In this document: piece by piece, positions 23,695-33,769 of the stretch
How positions within the stretch are numbered: the first letter of the stretch is position 1
How the letters are laid out: every line of letters starts with the position of its first letter
NCBI RefSeq assembly: GCF_026242195.1
Contig: NZ_RKLV01000004.1
Coordinates: 144,075 to 208,074, forward strand
Length of the DNA stretch: 64,000 nt
Direction: 5' to 3'
Source of the DNA: Halorutilus salinus
GTDB taxonomy: Archaea > Halobacteriota > Halobacteria > Halobacteriales > Halorutilaceae
Translations under genes and position numbers: made by a program
The notes under the pieces: model-generated
Told to the model about the DNA's origin: nothing
The model's database searches: none
The model's input: only the letters and a program-made list of their open reading frames with translations

Positions 23695-25785
23695 GTGTCA
23701 AGAAAGGATCTGCTACGTCTTTTCGAACCTGAACGTGTCGCCGTCGTCGGCGCGACGCCGCGCGAAGGCTCCGTCGGACGCGGCGTGATGGAGAACCTGC
23801 GCTCCTTCGACGGCGACGTCGTCGGTGTAAACCCCAAGCACGACGACGTACTCGGCTTTCCGTGTTACGACGACATCCCGTCTGTACCCGGCTCCGTTGA
23901 CCTCGCCGTCGTTGCGGTACCCGCCGAATCCGCGGTCGATGTCGTCGACTCACTCGGTGAGAGAGGCGTCAAAAACGTCGTCGTACTGACCGCAGGCTTC
24001 TCCGAGTCGGGCGGTGGGGGCGCTGAACGCGAAACCGCGCTCGCCGAAGCCGCCGAACGCCACTCCGTCCGTCTCGTCGGTCCCAACTCGCTCGGCGTTA
24101 CGAGCACACCGTCGAGCCTCAACGCCACCTTCGGTTCCGCTTCCCCGCGTGAGGGAAACGTCTCGTTCATGAGCCAGTCCGGTGCTTTCATCACAGCGGC
24201 GGTCGACTGGGCGAACGACGCGCGTATGGGGTTTAGACATATCGTCTCCCTCGGAAACAAGTCCGTCCTCGACGAGACCGAGTTCGCAGAGGCTTGGGGT
24301 GAAGACGACGGTACAGCCGTCATCGTCGGCTATCTCGAAGGCGTTGAGGACGGCGGCCGTTTCGTGCGCGTTCTCAGGCGCGTAACCCGTGAGACGCCCG
24401 TCGTACTCGTAAAGTCGGGTCGGACGGACGAAGGTGCGCGCGCCGTCTCGTCGCACACGGGGACGCTCGCGGGTAGCGACAGGGCGTACGAGACGGCTCT
24501 GCGTAAGGCTGGGGTGATACGCGCCGACGATGTCGAGGAGCTTTTCGACTTCGCGCGCGCACTCGACGCCTTGTCGCTCCCCGAAGGCGACGGCGTCGCC
24601 GTGGTCACGAACGCCGGAGGACCCGGTGTCATGGCTACCGACGCTGTCGGTGATACGTCGTTATCCCTCGCCGACCTCACCGACGGGACGTACGAGGCAC
24701 TCGACGGTGCGCTTCCCGATGCGGCTTCGGTCTACAACCCGGTCGACATACTCGGTGACGCGCCCCCCGAACGTTTCGCCGACGCCGTCGAAGCCGTCGC
24801 AGACGACCCCGGTGTCTCTGCGTCCCTCGTAATCGCGTGCCCCACGACGACGTTCGACTTCGACGCCCTCGCAGAGACGCTCGTTGGTACGGACGTTGAG
24901 ATACCCCTCGTCGCGTCACTGATGGGAGGCGAGGCGACACGCGAAGCACGCGACGTACTTTCGGAGAGCGACATACCCACCTACTTCGACCCCGGGCGTG
25001 CCGTCCGTTCGCTTGAAGCCGTCGCCGACTACCGACGAGCAAAGCGACGCCGGACGGGCGAGGTACGTGACTTCGACGTGAACCGTCAAAAGGCGCGTCG
25101 CATTCTCGAAACCGCCCGCGACGACGGACGCCTCGGCGTCGAAGCTACTCCGTTGCTCGAAGCGTACGGTATACCGACTCCTGAGAGCGATGTCGTCGGA
25201 AGCCCTAACGAGGCGGTGCAGGTCGCCGAGGGGATAGATGGCGACGTGGTCATGAAGATTGTCTCGCCCGACATACTCCACAAGTCGGACATAGGCGGTG
25301 TTAGGGTCGGCGTCACCCAAGACGATGTACGTGATGTATACGAGGATCTCGTCTCACGCGCCCGTTCGTACCAGCCCGACGCCGACGTCTTGGGCGTACA
25401 GGTACAGGAGACGGTAGGGGTCGATGACGGCGTTGAGACGATCGTCGGATTTAGCCGCGACCCTCAGTTCGGTTCTCTCGTCGTCTTCGGTCTCGGCGGT
25501 GTCTTCGTCGAGGTGTTCGAGGACACGTCCTTCGGTATCGCCCCCGTTACGGATACAGAGGCGCGCGAGATGGTCGACGGAATAGATGCGTCGCCCCTCC
25601 TACACGGCGCACGTGGAAGCCAGCCCGTCGACACCGAAGCTGTCGTCGAAACCGCCGAACGCGTCTCCGCCCTCGCCTCCGACTTTCCTTCGATACTCGA
25701 ACTCGACATAAACCCGCTCGTTGCGTCCGCCGACGGCGTCTCCGCCGTAGACCTACGTCTCACGGTAGACAAGGAGGAGCTATGA
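23695..25785 (+). CDS. acd: ADP-forming acetate/acyl-CoA ligase, fused alpha-beta form
   Basis: The protein has 696 aa from a GTG at 23695. The CoA-binding Rossmann domain comes first (VAVVGATPREGSVG). The ligase domain follows with the phosphorylated His in SSHTGTLAGSD, and the C-terminal ATP-grasp beta part has VVMKIVSPDILHKSD and LDINPLVA. It converts acyl-CoA, ADP and phosphate to acid, CoA and ATP, the usual way haloarchaea make ATP during acetate overflow. It overlaps the DRTGG protein gene by ATGA. Confidence 0.93.
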   Translation: MSRKDLLRLFEPERVAVVGATPREGSVGRGVMENLRSFDGDVVGVNPKHDDVLGFPCYDDIPSVPGSVDLAVVAVPAESAVDVVDSLGERGVKNVVVLTAGFSESGGGGAERETALAEAAERHSVRLVGPNSLGVTSTPSSLNATFGSASPREGNVSFMSQSGAFITAAVDWANDARMGFRHIVSLGNKSVLDETEFAEAWGEDDGTAVIVGYLEGVEDGGRFVRVLRRVTRETPVVLVKSGRTDEGARAVSSHTGTLAGSDRAYETALRKAGVIRADDVEELFDFARALDALSLPEGDGVAVVTNAGGPGVMATDAVGDTSLSLADLTDGTYEALDGALPDAASVYNPVDILGDAPPERFADAVEAVADDPGVSASLVIACPTTTFDFDALAETLVGTDVEIPLVASLMGGEATREARDVLSESDIPTYFDPGRAVRSLEAVADYRRAKRRRTGEVRDFDVNRQKARRILETARDDGRLGVEATPLLEAYGIPTPESDVVGSPNEAVQVAEGIDGDVVMKIVSPDILHKSDIGGVRVGVTQDDVRDVYEDLVSRARSYQPDADVLGVQVQETVGVDDGVETIVGFSRDPQFGSLVVFGLGGVFVEVFEDTSFGIAPVTDTEAREMVDGIDASPLLHGARGSQPVDTEAVVETAERVSALASDFPSILELDINPLVASADGVSAVDLRLTVDKEEL

Positions 25786-26843
25786 CAAGAACGACCCTAC
25801 TGAGTTCGCCGACCGAAAGCACAGGAAAGACCGCCGTAGCCCTCGCCCTCGCGTCGGAGGCGCAGGAACGCGGAGACGACGTTGGCTATATGAAGCCGAG
25901 AGGAACGAGCCTCGAAAGCGTCGTGGGGAAGACGCTCGACAGCGACCCCATGCTCGCACGCGAGGTTCTGGATGTCGAGGACGAGGTTCACGAGATGGAG
26001 CCTGTCGTCTACTCGCCGACGTTTGTCGAGGAAGCCGTGCAGGGTCGTGTCGACCCCGAAGAACTCCGCGACGAGGTCAAGACGGCTTACGACAAGCTCG
26101 CCGACGGGCGCGGTTTGGTCTTCTTAGAAGGCGCGGACGTTTACACGACCGGAGGTGTCGTCGGGCTTACCGACGCCGATATAGCGCGCGTACTCGACGC
26201 ACACGTCGTTCTCATCGCCGGGTTCGACGGTTACAGGAGCGTCGACGGTATACTAGCGGCGGCGCGCGTCTTCGGCGACCGTCTCGCGGGCGTCGTGCTC
26301 AACGGTGTAGAGGATCCGGGGTTCGACGACGTTGAGGGGTCGGTCGTTCCTTTCCTCGAAAGCCGCGGTATACCCGTGAACGGCGTCCTGCCTTACGACC
26401 GTTCCGTCGCCGGCGTCACCGTCGCTGACCTGCGTGACCGGCTCAACGCGACCTCACTCACCGACGCGTCACACGACGGCTACGTCGAACGTTTCCTCGT
26501 GGGGGCGATGAGCGGCGAGGAGGCTCTCCGTCAGTTCCGACGTACAAAGGACGCAGTCGTCGTCACGGGTGCCGACCGCGCCGACGTACAGAGCGCCGCC
26601 CTCGAAGCGCCCGGTGTGCGCTGTATCGTACTCGCCGGCGGACTCGAACCGCCTTCCGCGGTGGTGAGCAAGGCGCGCGAGAAGGAAGTACCGATACTGT
26701 CGGTCGGTCTCGACACTGTCGCAGTCCTCGATGAGATCGAGGAGGTCGTTCAGCACGGAAGAAAGCCCGACGCGTCGACCGTCGACACGGTTCGTGACCT
26801 CCTCACCAGACACGCCGACGTTGACGCCTTGCTCGGCGACTAA
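25782..26843 (+). CDS. P-loop (BioD/Pta N-terminal-like) protein with DRTGG domain
   Basis: The protein has 353 aa. The P-loop-like start SSPTESTGKTAVALAL is followed by a dethiobiotin-synthetase-like domain to about residue 210. A DRTGG-type domain comes next, and a C-terminal segment ends VRDLLTRHADVDALLGD. It corresponds to the N-terminal regulatory part of long phosphotransacetylases but lacks the catalytic acetyltransferase domain. Its overlap with acd suggests a regulatory role in acyl-CoA/acetate metabolism, as seen for this pair in other haloarchaea. Confidence 0.85.
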   Translation: MTRTTLLSSPTESTGKTAVALALASEAQERGDDVGYMKPRGTSLESVVGKTLDSDPMLAREVLDVEDEVHEMEPVVYSPTFVEEAVQGRVDPEELRDEVKTAYDKLADGRGLVFLEGADVYTTGGVVGLTDADIARVLDAHVVLIAGFDGYRSVDGILAAARVFGDRLAGVVLNGVEDPGFDDVEGSVVPFLESRGIPVNGVLPYDRSVAGVTVADLRDRLNATSLTDASHDGYVERFLVGAMSGEEALRQFRRTKDAVVVTGADRADVQSAALEAPGVRCIVLAGGLEPPSAVVSKAREKEVPILSVGLDTVAVLDEIEEVVQHGRKPDASTVDTVRDLLTRHADVDALLGD

Positions 26844-27589
26844 ACTTCCTCGGTGCCGTAGACCGCCGCGTGGTCGTCACAGAACTCGGGTTCGCGTAGC
26901 TGTGCGCGCACCACGCCCTTCTGCCTGTGGGCGTCGTACAGACGGCAACGTTCGTCGTCACAGAACCCCTCACCGGTCGTCGCGTATCCGTAGGCTGTGA
27001 GGGCGTACCCCTTGAGCGCGTCGGTGGTACGCGGATCGTCCTCGACGAGGAACTCGCCGTCGACCTCGGTCTCCAGATACTCGCGCGGCGGTATACCGCC
27101 AGCCATCGCGTACTTCGACTTCTCCTTGTAGTACTCCTCCGGCTTCGCGGGTGCCTCGTACAGACCCGGAACGGAGACGAGAGCAGGGCTTCCGAGCACA
27201 GCGACGCGTTTGTGCCAACGTCCATCCCCGCCCCACGTTCCGAGAGCGCGGTCGATGAGTACGATGTCGACCGTTTCTTCGTCGGCTTCCGTCGTGTAAG
27301 GGTACAGTGCGCGTTGCACCGCGTAGCCGTCGTAGATAACGCCGCCTGCGCGCGACGGGTCTTCGAGCGCGCGCTCCTCGTAACGGACGATACCCGTCAT
27401 CGTGTTCCCCGTTTCGGGGTCGTACGGCGAAAGGACGCGTGCCTGCGCGAGGTCGCGCGCCACGTCCTTGTCGGCGAGGAAACGGTCGTGTACCTGCACC
27501 GACGCGTCGACACGATCGTTCAGCCACCGCCCTATCTCGTCGGCGTCGGCGACCGTCGTCGGCGCTCCGTAAAGACGTACCTCGTCCAC
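26840..27589 (-). CDS. Conserved archaeal protein, possible metallopeptidase (DUF6775-like)
   Basis: The protein has 249 aa. No catalytic motif is certain. A C-terminal cluster with three Cys (FCDDERCRLYDAHRQKG ... FCDDHAAVY) suggests a metal site. The N-terminus looks like an alpha/beta fold (EVRLYGAP, DEIGRWLND). It resembles an archaeal family described as putative metallopeptidases, but I cannot confirm the active site. It is tail to tail with the DRTGG gene (4-nt overlap) and 6 nt downstream of thi4 on the same strand, so it may share its transcript. Confidence 0.6.
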   Translation of the reverse strand: MDEVRLYGAPTTVADADEIGRWLNDRVDASVQVHDRFLADKDVARDLAQARVLSPYDPETGNTMTGIVRYEERALEDPSRAGGVIYDGYAVQRALYPYTTEADEETVDIVLIDRALGTWGGDGRWHKRVAVLGSPALVSVPGLYEAPAKPEEYYKEKSKYAMAGGIPPREYLETEVDGEFLVEDDPRTTDALKGYALTAYGYATTGEGFCDDERCRLYDAHRQKGVVRAQLREPEFCDDHAAVYGTEEV

Positions 27590-27595
27590 GCCTGT

Positions 27596-28540
27596 TTAGT
27601 CGTCCGCGGGTGCGCGCGAGGTCATCTGAACGGCTTCGGCGTCGACCTCAAGCTCATCGAGCGCCGCCTGCGCCGCGCGTTTGCCCGATATGAGCATAGC
27701 GCCGAACGTCGGTCCCATACGGGGAAGACCGTACGTCGTCGCCGTCGCCATACCGGTTACGATAAGACCCGGATGGACGAGTCCTGTATGCTCCACCACG
27801 GCGTCCTCGCTCTTGCCGACCCACATCGAGTCGTGCCCCGGTGAGTCGTGCCCCGGCGCGCCGTAAGAGTCGTCGCCCGTCTGATCCATACCCGTGTTGT
27901 GCTCCTCGGCGTGCCCTATACCCGGAGCGTCGAGGACGCCGCGCTCCTGAAGCTTCGAGACGGCGACTGCGTCGTGCCCCGTCGCGTCGATGACGAGATC
28001 CGCCTCGACGGCGATAGGATCGACGCACGTAATCTCGCGCGGTAGGGCGTGCACCGGCGTCCAGTTCATGACGACACCGCCGACGCGGTGATCCTCACGT
28101 ATGACGATGTCCGTAAACTCCGTCATGTTCTGTGTCTTAACGCCCGCGTCGCACGCTGACTTGATGAGCGCGCTACACGCGTGTGGTCCGTCGGCGACGT
28201 ACAGACCCTCTGTGTCGCGCGACCGTTTGTAGTCGACGTCGAGGTCGTCGAGAACGTCCTGAGCGGGGTCGCGGACGGTGACCTTGTTCATGAGGAAGCC
28301 GCCGAGCCAGAAGCCGCCCCCGAAGTAGTTGTTCTTTTCGAGTATCATCGTCTTGACGCCGCGCTCCGCAAGCTCCTTGCCCGCGGCGAGTCCCGACGGT
28401 CCTCCGCCGACGATTATGACGTCCGAGTCGGAGAAGTCCATGAACTCGTCCGTCCACTCCTGACCGATCGCACGTGTGACATCTGCTTCTCCAACGTTGC
28501 TGAACTCGTCGAAACCGTCTCCGTTTGATTCTGACATCAT
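27596..28540 (-). CDS. thi4: Thiamine thiazole synthase (ADP-thiazole synthase), Cys-type
   Basis: The protein has 314 aa. The FAD/NAD-binding start is [19 protein letters not shown], then NNYFGGGFW. The segment [17 protein letters not shown] carries the active-site Cys shown to be essential in Haloferax volcanii Thi4. Methanogen enzymes have His there and use free sulfide, while Cys enzymes donate their own sulfur. It makes the thiazole half of thiamine from NAD and glycine. The C-terminal [19 protein letters not shown] is typical. Confidence 0.93.
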   Translation of the reverse strand: MMSESNGDGFDEFSNVGEADVTRAIGQEWTDEFMDFSDSDVIIVGGGPSGLAAGKELAERGVKTMILEKNNYFGGGFWLGGFLMNKVTVRDPAQDVLDDLDVDYKRSRDTEGLYVADGPHACSALIKSACDAGVKTQNMTEFTDIVIREDHRVGGVVMNWTPVHALPREITCVDPIAVEADLVIDATGHDAVAVSKLQERGVLDAPGIGHAEEHNTGMDQTGDDSYGAPGHDSPGHDSMWVGKSEDAVVEHTGLVHPGLIVTGMATATTYGLPRMGPTFGAMLISGKRAAQAALDELEVDAEAVQMTSRAPADD

Positions 28541-28614
28541 CTCGTATAGGTTAACCGAGTAGTAAAAGCTACTGTTACAGCAAGAGGGTTAAGACGGGGG
28601 GACGAAAACCGACC

Positions 28615-29427
28615 ATGACGGACGAGATAGGCACCCTCGGACCCGCGGGGACGTACTCCCACCGCGCGGCGCTCAGCCTCGGCGACGACTTACGTTTCTA
28701 CGACGGAGTCCCCGAAATCGCCGATGCTGTCGAACGCGGTGATGTCAACAGCGGCGTCGTCCCCGTCGAGAACTCCATCGAGGGGAGCGTAAACGCAACT
28801 CTCGACGTACTCGTCGAGTACGACCTCTACATCGTCGGCGAGGTCGTCGTCGATGTCGAGCACGCACTACTCGCCCACGACGACGGCTTCAACGTCGTAG
28901 CGAGCCATCCGCAGGCGCTCGCACAGTGCCGCGGATACCTGCGCGACAGCTACCCCGACGCCGAGCTAAGGAGCGTCTCGTCGACGGCGGCGGGCGTCGA
29001 GGAGGCGCGTGAAGACCCAGCCGTCGCGGCTATCGCACACCCCTCGCTCGCCGACGATACGGTGCGTGTAATCGACGACTCCGTACAGGACGCCGACGGA
29101 AACTCAACGCGTTTCGTCGTCCTCGCGCGCGAACCCGCGGACGGGGGCGACAAGACCTCCATCGTAGTCTACCCCGGCGGCGACCGACCCGGATTGCTCT
29201 ACGACATACTCGGCGTATTCAAGGAACGCGGCGTCAACCTGACGCGTATAGAGTCACGCCCGTCGAAACGCGAACTCGGCGACTACGTCTTCCATATCGA
29301 CTTCGAGGGGAACCGAACGTCAGGAGCCGACAGTCACGACGAGGGCGGCACCGACGAGATACTCGACGCGCTTGACGAACACGTTGACTGGGTCGAGTTC
29401 TTGGGTAGCTACGACCGTGTCGGGTGA
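28615..29427 (+). CDS. pheA: Prephenate dehydratase
   Basis: The protein has 270 aa. The catalytic domain begins TLGPAGTYSHRAAL and contains GVVPVENSIEGSVN and the Thr-Arg-Phe motif in NSTRFVVLA. A C-terminal ACT domain follows (GLLYDILGVFKERGVNLTRI ... DYVFHIDFEG), the site of phenylalanine feedback. It converts prephenate to phenylpyruvate. It stands alone, with the degenerate tail array of the convergent HD gene just beyond its stop. Confidence 0.94.
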   Translation: MTDEIGTLGPAGTYSHRAALSLGDDLRFYDGVPEIADAVERGDVNSGVVPVENSIEGSVNATLDVLVEYDLYIVGEVVVDVEHALLAHDDGFNVVASHPQALAQCRGYLRDSYPDAELRSVSSTAAGVEEAREDPAVAAIAHPSLADDTVRVIDDSVQDADGNSTRFVVLAREPADGGDKTSIVVYPGGDRPGLLYDILGVFKERGVNLTRIESRPSKRELGDYVFHIDFEGNRTSGADSHDEGGTDEILDALDEHVDWVEFLGSYDRVG

Positions 29428-29430
29428 CGG

Positions 29431-29563
29431 CTAAGCTTCGAACCACGGTCGTTGTCACTCTCTACTTCGAGGATTCGCTAAACCTCATCCTCGAACCACG
29501 GTCGCTCACTCCGTTCGCTCTCTGATTTGAGGACGAAACTAAATTTCGTCCTCAAACCAAGCC
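29431..29563 (-). repeat. Degenerate tandem copies of the 3' end of the HD gene
   Basis: Reading the minus strand, the gene end TTGGTTTGAGGACGAA..TAG (29539-29563) is followed by an inverted partner TTTCGTCCTCAAA (13-bp hairpin). After a spacer with GAGCGAACGGAGTGAG comes a second copy CCGTGGTTCGAGGATGAGG..TAG (29478-29504). A shorter spacer with AGAGAGTGAC then leads to a third, shortened copy CCGTGGTTCGAAGCTTAG (29431-29451). The spacers are related to each other and to the long unit after tRNA-Gly. The hairpin may also work as a terminator for both convergent genes. Confidence 0.7.
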
Positions 29564-30243
29564 TTGAACTGCTTTGCGCGCTCAACGCGTTCGCGGGCTA
29601 TACGCATACCTGTCTCCGTCTCGATACGTTTGACGACGCGCTCGCCACGTCTGACAACACGGTCTATGATGTCGGGAACCTCCTGATGCGACCGCGATTC
29701 GTAGCCGACGCGCATCACCATCAGAGTAGCGCCCGCGACGCCTATCTTGTCTATCGAGTCCGCCTCTATGAGCACCTTCGACTCGACGGGCATACCGTCG
29801 TCCATCTCCTTCGTGTGGTCGCGTATCACACGCGCGACGCGGTCGATGAACGAGTCGGGGAACCCGTTACGCGACAGGTACTTCTGAGCTATCCACGCGC
29901 CTTCTTCTGCGTGTTTCTCCTGCTTCACCTGAAACTTGGCGGCGTCGTGGAAGACACCCGCGACCCTCACCACGCCCACGTCCGCGCCTTCCTCGCGCGC
30001 GATGCGTTCCGCAAGGTCGACGACACCGATAAGATGGCGGTACCTGTACTCGGCGGAGTGCCACGGGTACCATCTCATCCTGTCGCCGTTCTCGCGCACG
30101 GTGTCGTGGAGATGCTCGCGCACGTACTCCGCCATCTCCATAAACTCCTCGTACGTCACACTGAGTTCGCCTACGGCGTCCGCGTCGCCCACGACAGCCA
30201 CCTCCTCGGCACCGGTTTCCGTATGTTCATAGTTACCTTCCAT
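29539..30243 (-). CDS. HD-domain hydrolase
   Basis: The protein has 234 aa. The metal-binding HD pattern is HLIGVVDLAERI, VFHDAAKF, then IRDHTKEM and EADSIDKIG. This resembles small archaeal/bacterial HD phosphohydrolases acting on nucleotides or phosphodiesters; the substrate is unknown. The last codons TGG TTT GAG GAC form the sequence that is repeated downstream (see the array). It is divergent from the RecA-like gene at 30295. Confidence 0.85.
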   Translation of the reverse strand: MEGNYEHTETGAEEVAVVGDADAVGELSVTYEEFMEMAEYVREHLHDTVRENGDRMRWYPWHSAEYRYRHLIGVVDLAERIAREEGADVGVVRVAGVFHDAAKFQVKQEKHAEEGAWIAQKYLSRNGFPDSFIDRVARVIRDHTKEMDDGMPVESKVLIEADSIDKIGVAGATLMVMRVGYESRSHQEVPDIIDRVVRRGERVVKRIETETGMRIARERVERAKQFKAWFEDEI

Positions 30244-30294
30244 ATGTAACGGGTTTATTTAGTCCTTCACCCTGAGGGCGCGAAGGGTATATAC

Positions 30295-31178
30295 GTGAAA
30301 AGCACAAGTTCCGTACAGGTGAGTACTCTGTCGCACGATAGCCAAAGCCGACGCGATATACCTCTTGGCTTGCCGACGCTCGATTCGGTCTTCCGCGGAG
30401 GCGTGCCGAGCGGTACGTCGATACTCCTTTCGGGTGAGGTAGGCGCGGGTGCGAACGAGTTTGTTTACACGAGTACAGCCATGGTCTCTATGGCGCGTAC
30501 AGACCCGGAAACCTTCCGTATATACACCGATACCGAGGTGGAACCCGATGCCGTCCCTGACGAAGTACACTACGTCAGCTTCATGCGCACCCGGAACGAT
30601 GTACTCGACGAGATGCGGTCGGTTCTCGACGACGCGATGTACGAGAGCCTTTCGTCGAACATCGTCTTCGAGGACTTCTCCGACGAGTACTTCCGGAACA
30701 CGGTCGTTCCGCGGTCGTGGGTCGACGAAGAACTGTCCGACCTGCGGAGCCTTGGCGAGGCGAAGGACGATAGCCTCCTTTCGGCGTTCGCCGACTACCT
30801 CGACGAGAAGGCGTCGGACAGCATCGTCGTCATCGACTCGTTGACCTCTCTCGTACGCGCGTCGCGTTACAGGCTCGACTGGGGCGAGATACTCGTCATG
30901 CTCGCGGGTCTACAACGCGCCACACAGCGCTGGGACGGTCTCATCTACGCCGTCCTCGACAAGGACACGCTTGAACCCCGCGAACATCAGGAGATAGCCT
31001 CCATCTTCGACGGCATATTCCATTTCGACTGGGTCGAGGGCGACACGGAGCGCCAGCGTATGATGTACGTCGGCTCCTTCCGTGGAGCCATGGGACGTAT
31101 GACGGGACAAGAGGACGACAAGTACGAGACGGAGATAACCGAGGAAGGCTTCGAGATAAGCAACATACGTAAGATAAA

Positions 31179-31182
<4 letters not shown>
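30295..31182 (+). CDS. RecA/KaiC-superfamily protein with degenerate Walker A
   Basis: The protein has 295 aa from a GTG; a second GTG at 30319 is possible. The KaiC/RAD55 layout is visible: IPLGLPTLDSVFRGGVPSG before the P-loop position, Walker B SDSIVVIDSLTSLV, and the late strand GLIYAVLDKD. The P-loop reads GEVGAGANEF, so the Lys and Ser/Thr that bind ATP phosphate are replaced by Ala and Asn. It is therefore probably not an ATPase. It overlaps the intact KaiC-like gene by ATGA, suggesting a complex of an inactive and an active subunit. Confidence 0.8.
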
Positions 31183-32395
<1,213 letters not shown>

Positions 32396-32410
32396 TTAAC
32401 CGTTCCGCCC

Positions 32411-33367
32411 CTACTCGTCGATCTCGACGCCCTCGATCTCCTCCGCAACCTCCTCTATCTCCTCCTCGTCAAGGTCTTCGAGTTCGTCGCCGCCCATACC
32501 GCCCATCATGCCCGGCATACCCATACCGCCTTGCATGTCGTCGTGGTCGAAGGTCTCGCGCACGACGACGCGTTCGAGGTCGAAGTCGTGCATAAGCTCA
32601 TCGGCGATCTGCTGTTTGGAGAACAGCCACTGCTGGTTCATCGACATCTCGGGCGTCGCCTCTATGTACAGGACGCGTTTCTCGACCTCCTCCTCTATCT
32701 CCTCTTCGCCTTCGTCGTCTTCCTCGACACGTGTCTCCGTCTCGGTCACCGTGTCTATCTCAACATCGACGTCCGTCCCCGCGTACATCTCGATTACTGA
32801 CGCCGCCTGCTCCTCCTCGTCCTCGACGACTTCGGATATCTCGAAGTCGTAGCTCACGTCCTCGCCCGCGAGCGGGTGGTTGAAGTCGACGCGCGCGCGT
32901 CCGCCGATGATCGTCTCGACGTAGCCCTGTCTGCCGTCGAGGCTGACCTGAGCCCCCGGATAACGGTCGTCCTCGTCTATCTTCTTTGCGCTCACCGTCT
33001 CCACGTCGTCGGGGTCGTGTTCGCCGAAGGCGTCCTCCGCGGGGACGGTGACCTCGCCGGTGTCGCCGACCTCCTTACCGACGAGGGCGTCCTCGACCTC
33101 CTCGAACAGGCGTCCTCCGCCGACCTCGACGGTGCGTGGACCGAACTCCTGATCCTCGGTGTCGATACCTTCGTCGGCGGCGCGCTCCTCGCTCGTCGTG
33201 TCGACGAGACGCTCGTCGTCGTCCTCCTCCGGAACCGTTGTCGCCGTGTATTCGAGAAGGACGTAGTCGCCCTCTTGTATACCTCCGCCTTCCTCGGCTT
33301 CCGCCTCGGCTTCCGTCTCCGTCTCTGCTTCCTCGTTCTCGTCGACCTCTTCGTCGTTCTCGGTCAT
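32411..33367 (-). CDS. FKBP-type peptidyl-prolyl isomerase (long archaeal form)
   Basis: The protein has 318 aa. It has an acidic low-complexity start, then an FKBP domain with the inserted chaperone flap (SlyD/archaeal long type): GDYVLLEYTAT, VEVGGGRLFEEVEDALVG, FGEHDPDDV, and FNHPLAGEDVSYDFEI. About 130 C-terminal residues form an extra domain (SMNQQWLFSKQQIADELM) and a Met/Gly-rich and acidic tail, as in haloarchaeal homologues. It assists folding by isomerising prolyl bonds and binding unfolded chains. Confidence 0.92.
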   Translation of the reverse strand: MTENDEEVDENEEAETETEAEAEAEEGGGIQEGDYVLLEYTATTVPEEDDDERLVDTTSEERAADEGIDTEDQEFGPRTVEVGGGRLFEEVEDALVGKEVGDTGEVTVPAEDAFGEHDPDDVETVSAKKIDEDDRYPGAQVSLDGRQGYVETIIGGRARVDFNHPLAGEDVSYDFEISEVVEDEEEQAASVIEMYAGTDVDVEIDTVTETETRVEEDDEGEEEIEEEVEKRVLYIEATPEMSMNQQWLFSKQQIADELMHDFDLERVVVRETFDHDDMQGGMGMPGMMGGMGGDELEDLDEEEIEEVAEEIEGVEIDE

Positions 33368-33403
33368 ATCCGAAACAGTCGTCTTCCTTACTTAACTGAT
33401 TTG

Positions 33404-33712
33404 TTAGTCTTCCGCCCGTGTCGCGTCGCGCACCCAGTCGGCGTAGTCGTCGTTCGCCTCGGTGTCGTAACGTATTATACACGGAACGTCGTACGGATGT
33501 ATCTCCTCGACGCGTTCACGTACCTCGTCGTACGGTAACGCCGTCTTGATTTCGAGCGCGACCTCGTCCTCCTCGACGACCTCTCCGTCCCAGCGGTACG
33601 TCGACGAAACGGGGTTTGCGTTTACGCACGCCGCGACGCGTTCCTCAACGAGTTCGCGCGCCATACTCTCCGCGGTTCCGTCGTCGGGGACGGTCGTGTG
33701 TACCAAAATCAT
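33404..33712 (-). CDS. cutA: CutA-like divalent-ion tolerance protein
   Basis: The protein has 102 aa from the ATG at 33712. The typical pattern is ILVHTTVPDDGTAESMARELVEERVAACVN, later YRWDGEVVEEDEVALEIKT, and HPYDVPCII. CutA forms very stable trimers with a ferredoxin-like fold; its link to copper tolerance is weak and its true role unknown. It is divergent from the site-2 protease gene with 57 nt between starts. Confidence 0.92.
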   Translation of the reverse strand: MILVHTTVPDDGTAESMARELVEERVAACVNANPVSSTYRWDGEVVEEDEVALEIKTALPYDEVRERVEEIHPYDVPCIIRYDTEANDDYADWVRDATRAED

Positions 33713-33769
33713 ACACCGTGTACGACCTTCTACGGAAACCGTTTTGTGGTTCCGTCGGCTACTGTTCAC

